From a bacterium (GTDB lineage: Bacteria > Auribacterota > UBA3054), in the NCBI GenBank assembly GCA_017557885.1, contig JAFYXV010000002.1:124001-188000 (forward strand): 64,000 nucleotides of DNA, in the 5' to 3' direction. The notes beneath the pieces are model-generated. The model was given only the letters and a program-made list of their open reading frames with translations. It was not told the origin of the DNA and searched no databases. Of the stretch, positions 1-8,214 are shown one piece after another; position 1 is the first letter of the stretch, and each line of letters begins with the position of its first letter. The translations under genes were made by a program, and so were the position numbers.

Positions 1-378
1 TTCCAGCTCGGCCTTGGTGTTGTTCTTCATGTCTTCCAGGGCCTTGATCTTTTCGCTGGCGGCCGCCTGCTCCTCGTCGGTGCCGTAGTTCAGGTCGGAG
101 GAGAGCTCCTCGGTTAGCGTTTCTATGGCTTTCTCCTGCTGGTCGTAGGTCTCCTGCAGTTTCAAAAGCTCAGGGGTCTGCTCAACGGGCCCGGACAGGG
201 TGGTCTTGTCCTGGATCTGGCAGGTCTTGGGGAAGCGCACCGTGAAAACATCGTTGGAGATCGCGCCGATACTGTCGCCCTGGAAAGCCTTGGCCCACTG
301 CTTGGCGTCGGCGGCGCCAAGAAAAGACGCCGCGAAGGCAAACTGCAGAATGAGGCAGCAAATAATTCTTTTTTTCAT
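1..378 (-). CDS. Secreted coiled-coil protein, partial (C-terminus beyond window)
   Basis: Reading the minus strand from an ATG at 378 gives an uninterrupted frame that runs off the left edge (126 codons). It opens with a signal peptide (MKKRIICCLILQFAFAASFL, cleavage probably after GAA), then AKQWAKAFQGD and a segment with FPKTCQI, then a Glu/Lys/Gln-rich stretch from about residue 70 typical of a coiled coil. The QWAKAF.GD and F.KTC motifs recur at the same places in the next gene (411-1823), so the two are tandem paralogues. No function is recognised. It is probably periplasmic or surface-exposed. The frame has no in-window stop, so length and C-terminal domains are unknown. Confidence 0.75.
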   Translation of the reverse strand, partial: MKKRIICCLILQFAFAASFLGAADAKQWAKAFQGDSIGAISNDVFTVRFPKTCQIQDKTTLSGPVEQTPELLKLQETYDQQEKAIETLTEELSSDLNYGTDEEQAAASEKIKALEDMKNNTKAELE

Positions 379-410
379 ATTTTTCAACTCTCGATACGGA
401 GCTTGGGTGA

Positions 411-1823
411 TTACTTTTTGTAATACTTACGGTACGCCTCATCGCCAACTTTCCGGCGGATATCGCGGGTCTTTTTCCTTTCCTCCATGAGCCTTTTTTT
501 CTCGTCCTGCTCCTGATCCTGGGCGCTCAGCTCGCTTTCCCACTTGTCCATGGCGTTGGGATCGTTTTCAGAATCCTCCGTCAGGGGGAAGAAGATCCTC
601 TGGGGAAGTTCCTGACAGAAGCTGTCGTAATCCAATCCCCAGTATTTGCTCACCTCCAGGAACTGGAAGCTGTTGCGGAAGCCGGAATTGCCGCCTTTGG
701 CCTGCTGCAGATACTTGCGCAGGTTGTTCTGCTGTTCGCCCACCATGTATTTCGCGAAAGCGGAACTCTGCTTCAGGAAATAATAGCAGCGCTTGTTGTC
801 CTTCATCCTGGTGGGATTCAGGAGTTCCGTGACCAGAAGCAGTTCCCGGTTTTTCAAATTCCCGAAGCTATAAATCTTGTTGGGATCCACCACCACGTCA
901 AGTTCAGAGGCGTACCCGGCCAGACCGTCGTGGATGAAATTGCAGAGTTCGCCTTCGGGATTGATCTTGGTCAACCCCAGATCCAGCGCCATGGAGGCCA
1001 CGGCGTAGGCGAAGCTTTCCGCCAGCTTGTTGGTTATCGCCGGGGAGCCGAAAAGCAGTATGGCGCGCTGCTTGGAATCCCAGCAGACGTTGCGGGCCGG
1101 CTGGAAGACTCGCTCCGGGGTCTTAAGGGTCTGCCACATCTTGGGTGAGGTCACGAAATAGACCTTGGTCCGGGGCTTGCTCCAATTAAGCTCCGTGCCC
1201 AATATGCTGTTGATACTCATGAACGCGTCGTCGGCCTTGCTTGGCAAGTAGGAGATATTATAATATGCCTCGGTCTGCTCCTCGTGGGTGGGCTTCGGCT
1301 TGGGAGCCGCTTTCTTTTCAGCGTTCCCTTTCCCCTTGCCTTCCTTGGCCGGCTCCTCTTTCTTTTCATCCTTGGGGTTGAGCTGGTCTTCGACCTCCTT
1401 TATGCTCTTCTCGACTTCCTCGAGCATGGTTTTGGCCACCTTCAGGTCTTCCTCCAGAAACTCCTTTTCCGCGGAATTGGCGTCTTCGCCCAGCGCTTTT
1501 ATCTTCGCCTCGGCGCCCTTGACCATTTCCTGGTAATAATCCCTGGTCTCCTTGAAGCTGTCAAGCTGCTCCTTCAGGGAGTCGGCGTCCGTCGCCGGGG
1601 CCTCGTCTTCAAAATCGGCGAAACGGGATTTGCTGGCGGCCTCCGTCTTCTTTTCGCCCGGCACCGTGCAGGTCTTGAAAAAGAGGAAGTCGTAATTGTT
1701 GAACTCCATTTTCTGGACTTTGTCTCCGGAAAACGCCTTGGCCCAATCCTGGGGCTTGCCGGCCTGCGTCGGGGCGGCCAGCAGAAGTATTCCGCAAAGG
1801 AATGTAAGATTTTTCCAATTCAT
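411..1823 (-). CDS. Secreted protein with coiled coil and degenerate gluzincin-like domain
   Basis: 470 aa from ATG 1823, chosen over an ATG 11 codons upstream because it places GAGGG just upstream and begins directly with a signal peptide (MNWKNLTFLCGILLLAAPTQA). Residues about 80-150 form a charged coiled coil, followed by a Lys/Glu/Pro-rich linker. Residues about 190-400 resemble the layout of MA-clan (gluzincin-like) peptidase domains: ESFAYAVASMAL occupies the position where HExxH would be, and FIHDGLAGYAS the position of the usual W.sEGLAeY helix. The zinc-binding histidines are absent, so an inactive peptidase-like fold is my inference. The C-terminus is very charged (KKRLMEERKK). It is a paralogue of the partial gene downstream (1-378). 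True function unknown. Confidence 0.75.
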   Translation of the reverse strand: MNWKNLTFLCGILLLAAPTQAGKPQDWAKAFSGDKVQKMEFNNYDFLFFKTCTVPGEKKTEAASKSRFADFEDEAPATDADSLKEQLDSFKETRDYYQEMVKGAEAKIKALGEDANSAEKEFLEEDLKVAKTMLEEVEKSIKEVEDQLNPKDEKKEEPAKEGKGKGNAEKKAAPKPKPTHEEQTEAYYNISYLPSKADDAFMSINSILGTELNWSKPRTKVYFVTSPKMWQTLKTPERVFQPARNVCWDSKQRAILLFGSPAITNKLAESFAYAVASMALDLGLTKINPEGELCNFIHDGLAGYASELDVVVDPNKIYSFGNLKNRELLLVTELLNPTRMKDNKRCYYFLKQSSAFAKYMVGEQQNNLRKYLQQAKGGNSGFRNSFQFLEVSKYWGLDYDSFCQELPQRIFFPLTEDSENDPNAMDKWESELSAQDQEQDEKKRLMEERKKTRDIRRKVGDEAYRKYYKK

Positions 1824-1922
1824 ATGATCATCCCTCGGGGTTGTGGTAATTTCCAATGTTCACTTATATTTTAGCATTTTTGGGGGAAACTTTTCCCAAT
1901 TGTCAAACAAAACGCAGCCGTG

Positions 1923-1954
1923 AAAAAGCCCCGGAAGGCAACCGCTCTCCGGGG
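1923..1954 (-). terminator. Rho-independent terminator of the MarR-DtxR operon
   Basis: On the minus strand, CCCCGGA and TCCGGGG form a 7-bp stem followed by CTTTTT, about 20 nt past the DtxR-type gene stop. Confidence 0.75.
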
Positions 1955-1975
1955 TTTGAAAATCGCTTTTTATAT

Positions 1976-2377
1976 TCAGCTCTTCTTGGCTTCGGAAGAT
2001 CTCCGCTTTGTTTTTTTGATCTTTTCCCGCCTCTTTTTCAAAGCCGCGAAGGTCTCTTTGCTCACCACGTGCTCTATTTTGCAGGCGTCCTCCACCGCGA
2101 TCTCGTAAGGAACTCCCAGCTCCACGAAAACGTCCGTCAGGATCTCGTGCCGCTCATAGATCTCTTCCGCCAGTTCGCGTCCCTTGGGCAGAAGTATTAT
2201 GTGGTCGAAGCCGTCGATATCGATGAAGCCCTGGTTTCTCAGGCGCTTCAGGGCCACGCTTACGCTGGGTTTGGAAAAGCCCATGGCTCTGCTGACGTCG
2301 ATGGCATGGACGCCCTCTTCGCTCTTCCTTTGCAAGACCAGGATGGTCTCCAGATACATTTCAGCTGATTCGCCCAT
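1976..2377 (-). CDS. DtxR/MntR-family metal-dependent transcriptional regulator
   Basis: 133 aa. The N-terminal winged helix (ESAEMYLETILVLQRK, then AIDVSRAMGFSKPSVSVALKRL) is the family's DNA-binding domain. It is followed by the metal-binding dimerisation helices (LAEEIYERHEILTDVFVELGV, EDACKIEHVVSKET), in which the His, Glu and Cys that bind Fe2+ or Mn2+ in this family are visible. There is no C-terminal SH3 domain, as in MntR. The start at 2377 is set by a TAATG overlap with the stop of the MarR-type gene; the longer frame from 2407 would intrude into that gene. The Lys-rich tail (KKRREKIKKTKRR) is unusual. It is a plausible regulator of the feo operon at 12-15 kb, whose promoter carries a DtxR-like palindrome, but this link is inference. 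Confidence 0.9.
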   Translation of the reverse strand: MGESAEMYLETILVLQRKSEEGVHAIDVSRAMGFSKPSVSVALKRLRNQGFIDIDGFDHIILLPKGRELAEEIYERHEILTDVFVELGVPYEIAVEDACKIEHVVSKETFAALKKRREKIKKTKRRSSEAKKS

Positions 2378-2922
2378 TATTTGCGGTCCTGAAGATTGTT
2401 GAGCCAATGCTTAAGCGCGGAGTCCATGACGTCGTGGTATTCCTCCGGCAGATGCTTGAAGATGTCGGACAAAAGCTGGTCGTAGCCCGGCCAGACTTCC
2501 TCGATGAGATCGAGCCCGGCTTTGGTTATCTTTATGATGTTCTCCCGGCGGCTGGCGGGGTTTACCACCCTTGTCACATAGCCGGCGTGGGCCAGCCCGT
2601 CCAGCATCTTCGTAATGTTGCCGGGCGTGACGATAAGATGGCTCGCAAGCTTGACCTGGGAAAGGCCCTTGCCGTGGTTCTGGTTCTTCAGAGCGAACAG
2701 AACGTTATACTTGGTGGCGTTCAGTCCGTAGCCGGCCAGGTACTGGTTCACTTCCTTCATCGTGATGTTGTAAACGAGCGCGTAAACATAGGACGTGCTT
2801 TCGTATTTGCGCCCTTTCCACTCGTAGATGCCGTACTGCTCAAGATCCACGGGACCTCGTTTTTTCTCAGGTTCCGCGGGAGGCTGCGTCTCCTTACTTT
2901 TTCTGGCTGGTTTCTCGCTCAT
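2377..2922 (-). CDS. MarR-family transcriptional regulator
   Basis: 181 aa from ATG 2922, which has AAAGGAAT five bases upstream; a longer frame from 3009 adds only a Lys/Arg-rich leader. After a charged, Pro-rich N-terminal extension of about 45 residues comes a MarR winged-helix domain: YNVLFALKNQNHGKGLSQVKLASHL, TPGNITKMLDGLAHAGYV and the wing NPASRRENIIKITKAGLDLI. It is translationally coupled (TAATG) to the DtxR-type gene, so the two regulators are co-expressed. The ligand and targets cannot be read from sequence. Confidence 0.88.
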   Translation of the reverse strand: MSEKPARKSKETQPPAEPEKKRGPVDLEQYGIYEWKGRKYESTSYVYALVYNITMKEVNQYLAGYGLNATKYNVLFALKNQNHGKGLSQVKLASHLIVTPGNITKMLDGLAHAGYVTRVVNPASRRENIIKITKAGLDLIEEVWPGYDQLLSDIFKHLPEEYHDVMDSALKHWLNNLQDRK

Positions 2923-3100
2923 TTTTATTCCTTTTTTTAGTGATCTTTGTCTCTTTTTTTCCGTCAGCTGCTTTCTGCTTTTCACCTCAGAAATCTTTTC
3001 GGCTTTCATTATGATCTAAAATGTCCCCTGGGATCTAACTCTATACTGTTCGGTGGTTGGTCCGAAGGGGCGGCCGGCGTCCCTGGCGCCGGTTTTTTCA

Positions 3101-4873
3101 TTACATCTCCTGCAAAAGCTTAAGCTCCTTCGTTATCTCTTCCTTCAGGTTCGCCAGCTTTTCCGCTTCCTCGTTGCCGTAATCCGTCTTCATGCGGATG
3201 ATCTTCGTGACGAGGTCGGAGGCCGCGATCTTCGTGAAGGGCGTCCCTCCGTCCACGACTTTCAGAGCCTGCTCGTAGAAATACAGTATGACGTCCATCA
3301 TCATGAGCTGTTTTCTGGGCGAGCAGTAAACGTCGTTGCTGTGGAAAGCGTTCTGCTGCAGGAAAGCCTGCTTTATGATGTCGGCGGTCTCCAGAAGCAC
3401 GCGCTGCTTGTCCGGCAGGGCGTCCGGGCCAACCAGTTTCACCACCTGCTGGAGCTTGTTCTCCTCCTGCAGGATCTGCATGGCTTTCTCGCGCATGGCG
3501 GCGTAGTCGAGCTCCGGAACTTCCTTCTTCCACCAGGACAAAACTTCCGCCACGTATTCGCTGTAGGAGTCGTTCCAGTTGATGGAGGGGAAGTGGCGGG
3601 CCGAAGCAAGAGCCTTGTCGAGGGCCCAGAAAGCCCTGATGTAGCGGCGGGTGTTCTGAGTCACGGGCTCCGAGAAGTCGCCGCCCTGGGGGGAAACGGC
3701 GCCGATGACGGAAATGGAGCCCTCCCTGGCCTTCTCTCCTTCGCCCTGAACTACTCTGCCGGCTCTCTCATAGAATTCCGCCAGGCGGCTGCCGAGGTAG
3801 GCCGGGAAGCCTTCCTCAGCGGGCATTTCCTCAAGGCGTCCGCTGATCTCGCGCAAGGCTTCCGCCCAGCGGGAGGTGGAGTCAGCCATGATGGCCACGT
3901 GATATCCCATGTCGCGGTAGTATTCCGCGATGGTGATGCCGGTGTAGATGCTGGCTTCGCGGGCCGTGACTGGCATGTTGGAGGTGTTGGCGATCAAAAC
4001 GGTTCGTTCGATAAGAGGATACCCGCTCTTGGGGTCCTTGAGTTCCGGGAACTCCTGCAGGACCTGGGTCATCTCGTTGCCGCGCTCGCCGCAGCCGATG
4101 TAAACGATAACGTTGGCGTCGCACCACTTGGCCAGCTGGTGCTGGGTGACGGTCTTGCCGGTGCCGAAACCGCCGGGGATGGCGGCGGCGCCGCCCCTTG
4201 CGATGGTGAAGAAAAAGTCTATGACGCGCTGCCCGGTGAAAAGCGGGATGTTGGGCTCAAGGCGCCCCGCCACCGGCCTGGGCCGCCTGACAGGCCAGCG
4301 CTGGGCCAGACGAAGGACCGCGCCGCTGTCCAATGATCCGATCTCGTCTTTGACCGTGTAGTCTCCTTCGGGGACAAGCTTGACTATTCTGCCGGCTTCG
4401 TTGGGAGGCACCATGATCTTGTGAACGATAAGCCTGCTTTCAATGACCGTGCCGATGATGTCGCCGCCCTTGACCTCGTCTCCGACCTTGACGCAGGGAA
4501 CGAAGCGCCACTTCTTTTCCTCGTTGAGTTTGGGAACGGAAATGCCGCGTGCGATAAAGGTCCCGCTTTTGTCATAGATGCGGTCCAGAGGACGCTGGAT
4601 GCCGTCGTAAAAGCTGCCCAGGAGCCCCGGGCCCAGTTCCACGGAAAGCGCGCTGCCAAGTCCTTTCACCACGTCCCCGGGCCTGATGTCGGTGGTGTCC
4701 TCGTACATCTGGATGGTGCTCAGGTCGCCCTCCTGGCGAATGATCTCGCCGGGAAGGTTCATCTCCCCCACCAGGACCTGTTCGCCCATGCTCAGTTCGG
4801 CTGTCTGGGCGGCGGTGACGGCCGGGCCGTTCACGCGATAGACTGTCCCTTCTCTTTTTCCGGTGTTTTCCAT
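3101..4873 (-). CDS. atpA: V-type ATP synthase/ATPase subunit A (catalytic)
   Basis: 590 aa, the usual length for the catalytic A subunit of bacterial and archaeal V/A-type ATPases. The Walker A loop reads GGFGTGKTV (about residue 238), where GPFGSGKTV is common, followed by the catalytic-Glu segment GCGERGNEMTQVLQEFPEL and the nucleotide-site region ADSTSRWAEALREISGRLEEMPAEEGFPAYL. The N-terminal beta barrel (VYRVNGPAVTA) and the subfamily-specific bulge domain are present. It is the last gene of the rpiB-V-ATPase cluster, five bases after subunit E. The partner subunits B and D, which normally follow A directly, are absent. The enzyme would couple ATP hydrolysis or synthesis to H+ or Na+ transport at the inner membrane. 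Confidence 0.97.
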   Translation of the reverse strand: MENTGKREGTVYRVNGPAVTAAQTAELSMGEQVLVGEMNLPGEIIRQEGDLSTIQMYEDTTDIRPGDVVKGLGSALSVELGPGLLGSFYDGIQRPLDRIYDKSGTFIARGISVPKLNEEKKWRFVPCVKVGDEVKGGDIIGTVIESRLIVHKIMVPPNEAGRIVKLVPEGDYTVKDEIGSLDSGAVLRLAQRWPVRRPRPVAGRLEPNIPLFTGQRVIDFFFTIARGGAAAIPGGFGTGKTVTQHQLAKWCDANVIVYIGCGERGNEMTQVLQEFPELKDPKSGYPLIERTVLIANTSNMPVTAREASIYTGITIAEYYRDMGYHVAIMADSTSRWAEALREISGRLEEMPAEEGFPAYLGSRLAEFYERAGRVVQGEGEKAREGSISVIGAVSPQGGDFSEPVTQNTRRYIRAFWALDKALASARHFPSINWNDSYSEYVAEVLSWWKKEVPELDYAAMREKAMQILQEENKLQQVVKLVGPDALPDKQRVLLETADIIKQAFLQQNAFHSNDVYCSPRKQLMMMDVILYFYEQALKVVDGGTPFTKIAASDLVTKIIRMKTDYGNEEAEKLANLKEEITKELKLLQEM

Positions 4874-4878
4874 TTCAA

Positions 4879-5457
4879 TTATCCTTCAAATCCCTGCATG
4901 ATAAGATCACGCCATTTTTCCTCGTTGTTCCTGACGATAGATTCTATCGTGCAATCCACGGAGATCCTCTGGTCCAGGTCGCTCAGTATGAAGCCGCCCG
5001 CCATCTCGCCTATCGAGAGGACAGGCTTCCTTTCATCCTGCCAGAGGGAGCCAATGAGCTCCTTGTCCTCTTTGGCGCAGGTCAGGACCACCTCTCCCTT
5101 GAAGCAGGACGCGGCTTCGGCAAGTTTTTTACCGAGCCACTGCTTGTAAAGCTCCCCGAACTTTCCTGAACGTCCTTCCCTTCTGAAGATTTCCAGCGCC
5201 CACTCCAGCGTCTCTTTCACTATACGCTGGCGCTGGGCGAGCTCCTGCTTCTTGTTCTCCCTTTCGCCGGAGACAATGATCCGTTCCCGAACCGCCTGGA
5301 GCTCCGAAGCGTTCTCGCTTTTATAGCGCTCGCAAAGGGCTTCGGCGTCCTTTTTTGCGTACTCCACTTCCCTTTGCGCGACCTTCGTGGCCACCCGGAC
5401 GGCGTTCTCCGCTTCCTTTCTGGCGTTCTCCAATATCTCCGAAAAAATCTTTTCCAT
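4879..5457 (-). CDS. atpE: V-type ATPase subunit E (peripheral stalk)
   Basis: 192 aa. The long N-terminal amphipathic helix (IFSEILENARKEAENAVRVA, then AQREVEYAKKDAEALCERY) is rich in Ala/Glu/Lys like the E subunit, which pairs with G/H to form the peripheral stalk. The globular C-terminal half includes GEVVLTCAKEDKELIGSLW and GGFILSDLDQRISVDCTIESI, matching the end of family members. It lies between F and A with short gaps, as expected of one operon. Confidence 0.9.
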   Translation of the reverse strand: MEKIFSEILENARKEAENAVRVATKVAQREVEYAKKDAEALCERYKSENASELQAVRERIIVSGERENKKQELAQRQRIVKETLEWALEIFRREGRSGKFGELYKQWLGKKLAEAASCFKGEVVLTCAKEDKELIGSLWQDERKPVLSIGEMAGGFILSDLDQRISVDCTIESIVRNNEEKWRDLIMQGFEG

Positions 5458-5464
5458 ATTTTTC

Positions 5465-5767
5465 CTAGAGTTTTAAGCCCAGCGACTTCTGAACCACCGC
5501 CATGATGTCCTCAGCGGCTTTCTCCCCTGTGCTGTCCTCCACGCTCATGATAAGCGGCAGGTGCTTGCGGAAGCGGTAGGCGTCGAATTCGCCTCCCAGC
5601 TTGTTCGCTATCCCCTGCGCCACCAGTATGAGGCCCACGTCTTCATCCGTGAGCATCGAGCGGATGGCTTCCTTGGCTTCCTGGGCGGTCTGGACGACCA
5701 CGCCGTCGATCCCGGCGAAACCGAAGCCGCGCACAGTAATTATGTCACCGACTATTTTGATTTTCAC
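5465..5767 (-). CDS. atpF: V-type ATPase subunit F
   Basis: 100 aa, the normal size of subunit F. It starts MKIKIVGD and contains GFGFAGIDG and the segment EDVGLILVAQGIANKLG, which correspond to the Rossmann-like core of F (DELVLGF...D.G.I.I...A). The short C-terminal helix (AAEDIMAVVQKSLGL) would reach into the A3B3 head and control rotation with subunit D, whose gene is not in the window. Seven bases separate it from subunit E. Confidence 0.88.
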   Translation of the reverse strand: MKIKIVGDIITVRGFGFAGIDGVVVQTAQEAKEAIRSMLTDEDVGLILVAQGIANKLGGEFDAYRFRKHLPLIMSVEDSTGEKAAEDIMAVVQKSLGLKL

Positions 5768-5776
5768 GTTGAGTGC

Positions 5777-6136
5777 TTATTTGAAGAGGATCATAAAAGC
5801 GATGATGGTCCCGTAAAGGCAAATGCCTTCCGCGAGGCCCAGAAAGATCAGGGAACGGCCCATCAGTTCCGGACGTTCGGAGACCGCGCCGAGAGCCGCG
5901 GAGCCCACAATGGCCACAGCCATGCCGCCGGCCAGTGATCCGAGTCCGACCGCCGCCGTAGCCGCCCAGAATCTCATAGTGTTGCTTTCCTGCACGGGAG
6001 CGGGAGCTGCCACCGCCGTTTCTTCCTCGGCATAAGCGTTCACAGGAATGGCCATGGGCGCGATTAAAACGGCCGCGATGGCAGCCAAAAGCGCGAAACT
6101 CTTAGCGAAACGCGTACGGAAATTTGATCTTTTCAT
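5777..6136 (-). CDS. atpK: V-type ATPase subunit K (rotor ring proteolipid) with leader
   Basis: 119 aa. The first about 36 residues look like a signal peptide (FAKSFALLAAIAAVLIAPMA...NAYA, cleavage near AYA/EEE), followed by a short Ala/Pro linker. Only two membrane helices follow: WAATAAVGLGSLAGGMAVAI and LIFLGLAEGICLYGTIIAFM. The ion-binding carboxylate is the Glu in GLAEGICLYG. Many bacterial V-type K subunits have four helices from an internal duplication; this is a single two-helix unit, as in F-type c subunits and some A/V-type rings. Whether the ring carries H+ or Na+ is not certain from this segment alone. Confidence 0.9.
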   Translation of the reverse strand: MKRSNFRTRFAKSFALLAAIAAVLIAPMAIPVNAYAEEETAVAAPAPVQESNTMRFWAATAAVGLGSLAGGMAVAIVGSAALGAVSERPELMGRSLIFLGLAEGICLYGTIIAFMILFK

Positions 6137-6177
6137 GAATAACTCCTTGATTTATTATGTGTGATTAAAATATAAAG

Positions 6178-8214
6178 CTAAACGTCGTCCACCCTCAGAG
6201 GGTCGTACTTCACGCCGGAACCGCCGAAAAACTTCGAGAAGAACTCGTAGTATTCCAGACGGAGGCACTGGATGAAGACAATAAGGCCCTCCAGGAGCAT
6301 GACAAAAAGGTTCCCCACTATTATGGAGAGGATATAGGAGATCCTGGAAGCGCCGTTGGCGTTCGCGCCGCTCCAGCCGCCGCCCACCCCGGCCAGGATA
6401 TAGACCACGCTCATCATGACGGCGTGGTTCATGCCGAAGGCTCCCACGCGCATAAACGAGATGGTGTTGGTCATGAGGGAGAGGATTATCTCCACGGGCT
6501 TGAAGAGCTGCTCTCCCAAGCCTTCCTCCTCCTCGCCCTCCTCTCTGCTGGCGGCTTCCAAAGCCTCCTTGATGGCTTTGCGTTTGGCCACCAGCCCCCA
6601 AATTATGTCGCCCACCAAAACCGCCGCGATAGGCACGATGAGCATTAAAACGGCCCATTTAACGGACAGTTCTCCTTTCCTGACCACCAGGAAATAGAAA
6701 AGCCCGATGGCGGTCCAGTAGAAAATGCTGCTCATAAGCCCCCACTGGCCGAAGAGCGCCTCCCGCCAGTTCTTCCTGATGATCGCCTGCCAGACGTTCA
6801 AAAGGATGCCCAGAGTCAGGATCAAAGTTCCCGTGAAGATCGCGCTGCCAATGAGCTTGATGGAATCCTCCGCGGGATGCAGCCAAAGGGCGGGTATCAA
6901 TTCCTCGTTGCCGAAGACCGAGCCGTACATGAAGCCGAAAAACATGGCGGACACGCCCACGCACAAGAAGAGCCTGCCGGTGTCCTTCAGAAGCTTCAGC
7001 TTCTTGCTGAAGCCCATGAAGAGGCCAAGAAGAACGAAGATGAAGCCCTGACCAACGTCGCCGAACATCATGCCGAAAAGAATAAGGAAGGTTATGGCCA
7101 CGAAAAGCGTGGGGTCGATGCCATTGTATTCCGGATACCCGTAAGTGGTCACCAAAGGCTCGAAGGGCTTCAGGAAATCGGGATGGTCGAATTTCGTGGG
7201 CACCGCCGAGGCGCCGCTGTCGACCACGCTGCGGGCTTCGCCGCTTTGGTCTTCCGGGCAGGAAATATCGTAGATAAGCCTGCCCTCCAAAAGCGAGGAA
7301 AGATCCTCCGCCACCTTTGCGGCTTGCTTTTTGGGCACCCAGCCGCTGATGTAAGTCGTGCTGGCGGTCTTGCCGAAAAGCTTCATAGCCGCCAAAACTC
7401 TCAGATTGGCGTCCAGCATGACCCGCCACCTGGCGTAAGCTTTCCTGGCGAATTTCCTGAGCTTCAGCTCCTCGCTCTTAAGAAGAGCCTCCTCCTCCCT
7501 GATGCTCCAGAGTTCCAGCTCGATCTCGTCCATGGCTTCTTCCGTTTCCACGGAATATTTTTCCGGTATCTCAACCTCGCTGAAGAAGACGCTCTTCAAA
7601 ATATTGCGCATGGTCTCCTGATATTCCTTCAGGGCCAGCACGATGACGCTGACCTCTCTCATGCCCAGTTTGCGTATCTCGGAGCAGGCTCCGATGTTCT
7701 GCAAGGCTTTCAGAAGATCCGGCACGAAGCGGGCCGGCATGACGCCGGTCACGCATTCGAAATATTTCAGTTTCCTGAGGTCGTCCGCGGAGACGCCCGC
7801 CAATTCAAGGCTCTGCAAAGCGTCGGAGACGCGTTTCAGATCGTTTTCCCTTTCCGCAAGGTCGCCGCGCTTCTTTTCCAGCTTTTCGATGTTTTCCAAA
7901 AGCTGCGCGACGCCCTCGGTTATTTCTTTCTCCGCCTCCAGAGGAGCGATGTCGCCTTCAAAGGGCTTGAAAGCGATGTCCTCGGTCTCGGAGCCGAGCC
8001 AGTCCGCCACTTTCTTCAGCGAACCCTGCGCTTTTTCCAAGGAGGCCTGGGCGCCCAGCAATTCTCCCGGCAGCGCCTCTTTTCCGATGGGATGGAAAAG
8101 ACTGCGGTCAATAAGATGCATGACCTTCCTGCGCACAAGGAAATTGCAGGCCGTCATCATGTCGGAATCCATGACGACGCACTGCAAAAGGCTCATTTTT
8201 TCAGGTCTGAACAT
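6178..8214 (-). CDS. atpI: V-type ATPase subunit I (stator, a-subunit)
   Basis: 678 aa from ATG 8214, fixed by the TAATG overlap with the stop of subunit C; upstream in-frame codons lie inside the C gene. The N-terminal half (to about residue 360) is cytoplasmic and helical (LLENIEKLEKKRGDLAEREN). The C-terminal half holds about seven membrane segments starting near FVAITFLILFGMMFGDVGQG. The essential arginine that faces the rotor is visible in NTISFMRVGAFGMNHAVMM, the usual SY.R.GAFaLNHA motif. The protein forms the ion half-channels next to subunit K. Confidence 0.95.
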   Translation of the reverse strand: MFRPEKMSLLQCVVMDSDMMTACNFLVRRKVMHLIDRSLFHPIGKEALPGELLGAQASLEKAQGSLKKVADWLGSETEDIAFKPFEGDIAPLEAEKEITEGVAQLLENIEKLEKKRGDLAERENDLKRVSDALQSLELAGVSADDLRKLKYFECVTGVMPARFVPDLLKALQNIGACSEIRKLGMREVSVIVLALKEYQETMRNILKSVFFSEVEIPEKYSVETEEAMDEIELELWSIREEEALLKSEELKLRKFARKAYARWRVMLDANLRVLAAMKLFGKTASTTYISGWVPKKQAAKVAEDLSSLLEGRLIYDISCPEDQSGEARSVVDSGASAVPTKFDHPDFLKPFEPLVTTYGYPEYNGIDPTLFVAITFLILFGMMFGDVGQGFIFVLLGLFMGFSKKLKLLKDTGRLFLCVGVSAMFFGFMYGSVFGNEELIPALWLHPAEDSIKLIGSAIFTGTLILTLGILLNVWQAIIRKNWREALFGQWGLMSSIFYWTAIGLFYFLVVRKGELSVKWAVLMLIVPIAAVLVGDIIWGLVAKRKAIKEALEAASREEGEEEEGLGEQLFKPVEIILSLMTNTISFMRVGAFGMNHAVMMSVVYILAGVGGGWSGANANGASRISYILSIIVGNLFVMLLEGLIVFIQCLRLEYYEFFSKFFGGSGVKYDPLRVDDV

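Noticed and set aside
1856-2368. Plus-strand frame of 170 codons across the DtxR gene
   Set aside because: Antisense to a confident regulator and spanning a terminator hairpin; no motifs.
3074-3098. Hairpin CCGGCG/CGCCGG with six T, considered as the V-ATPase terminator
   Set aside because: The T-run follows the stem on the plus strand, whereas the ATPase operon is on the minus strand; no T-run follows on that strand and no plus-strand gene precedes it.
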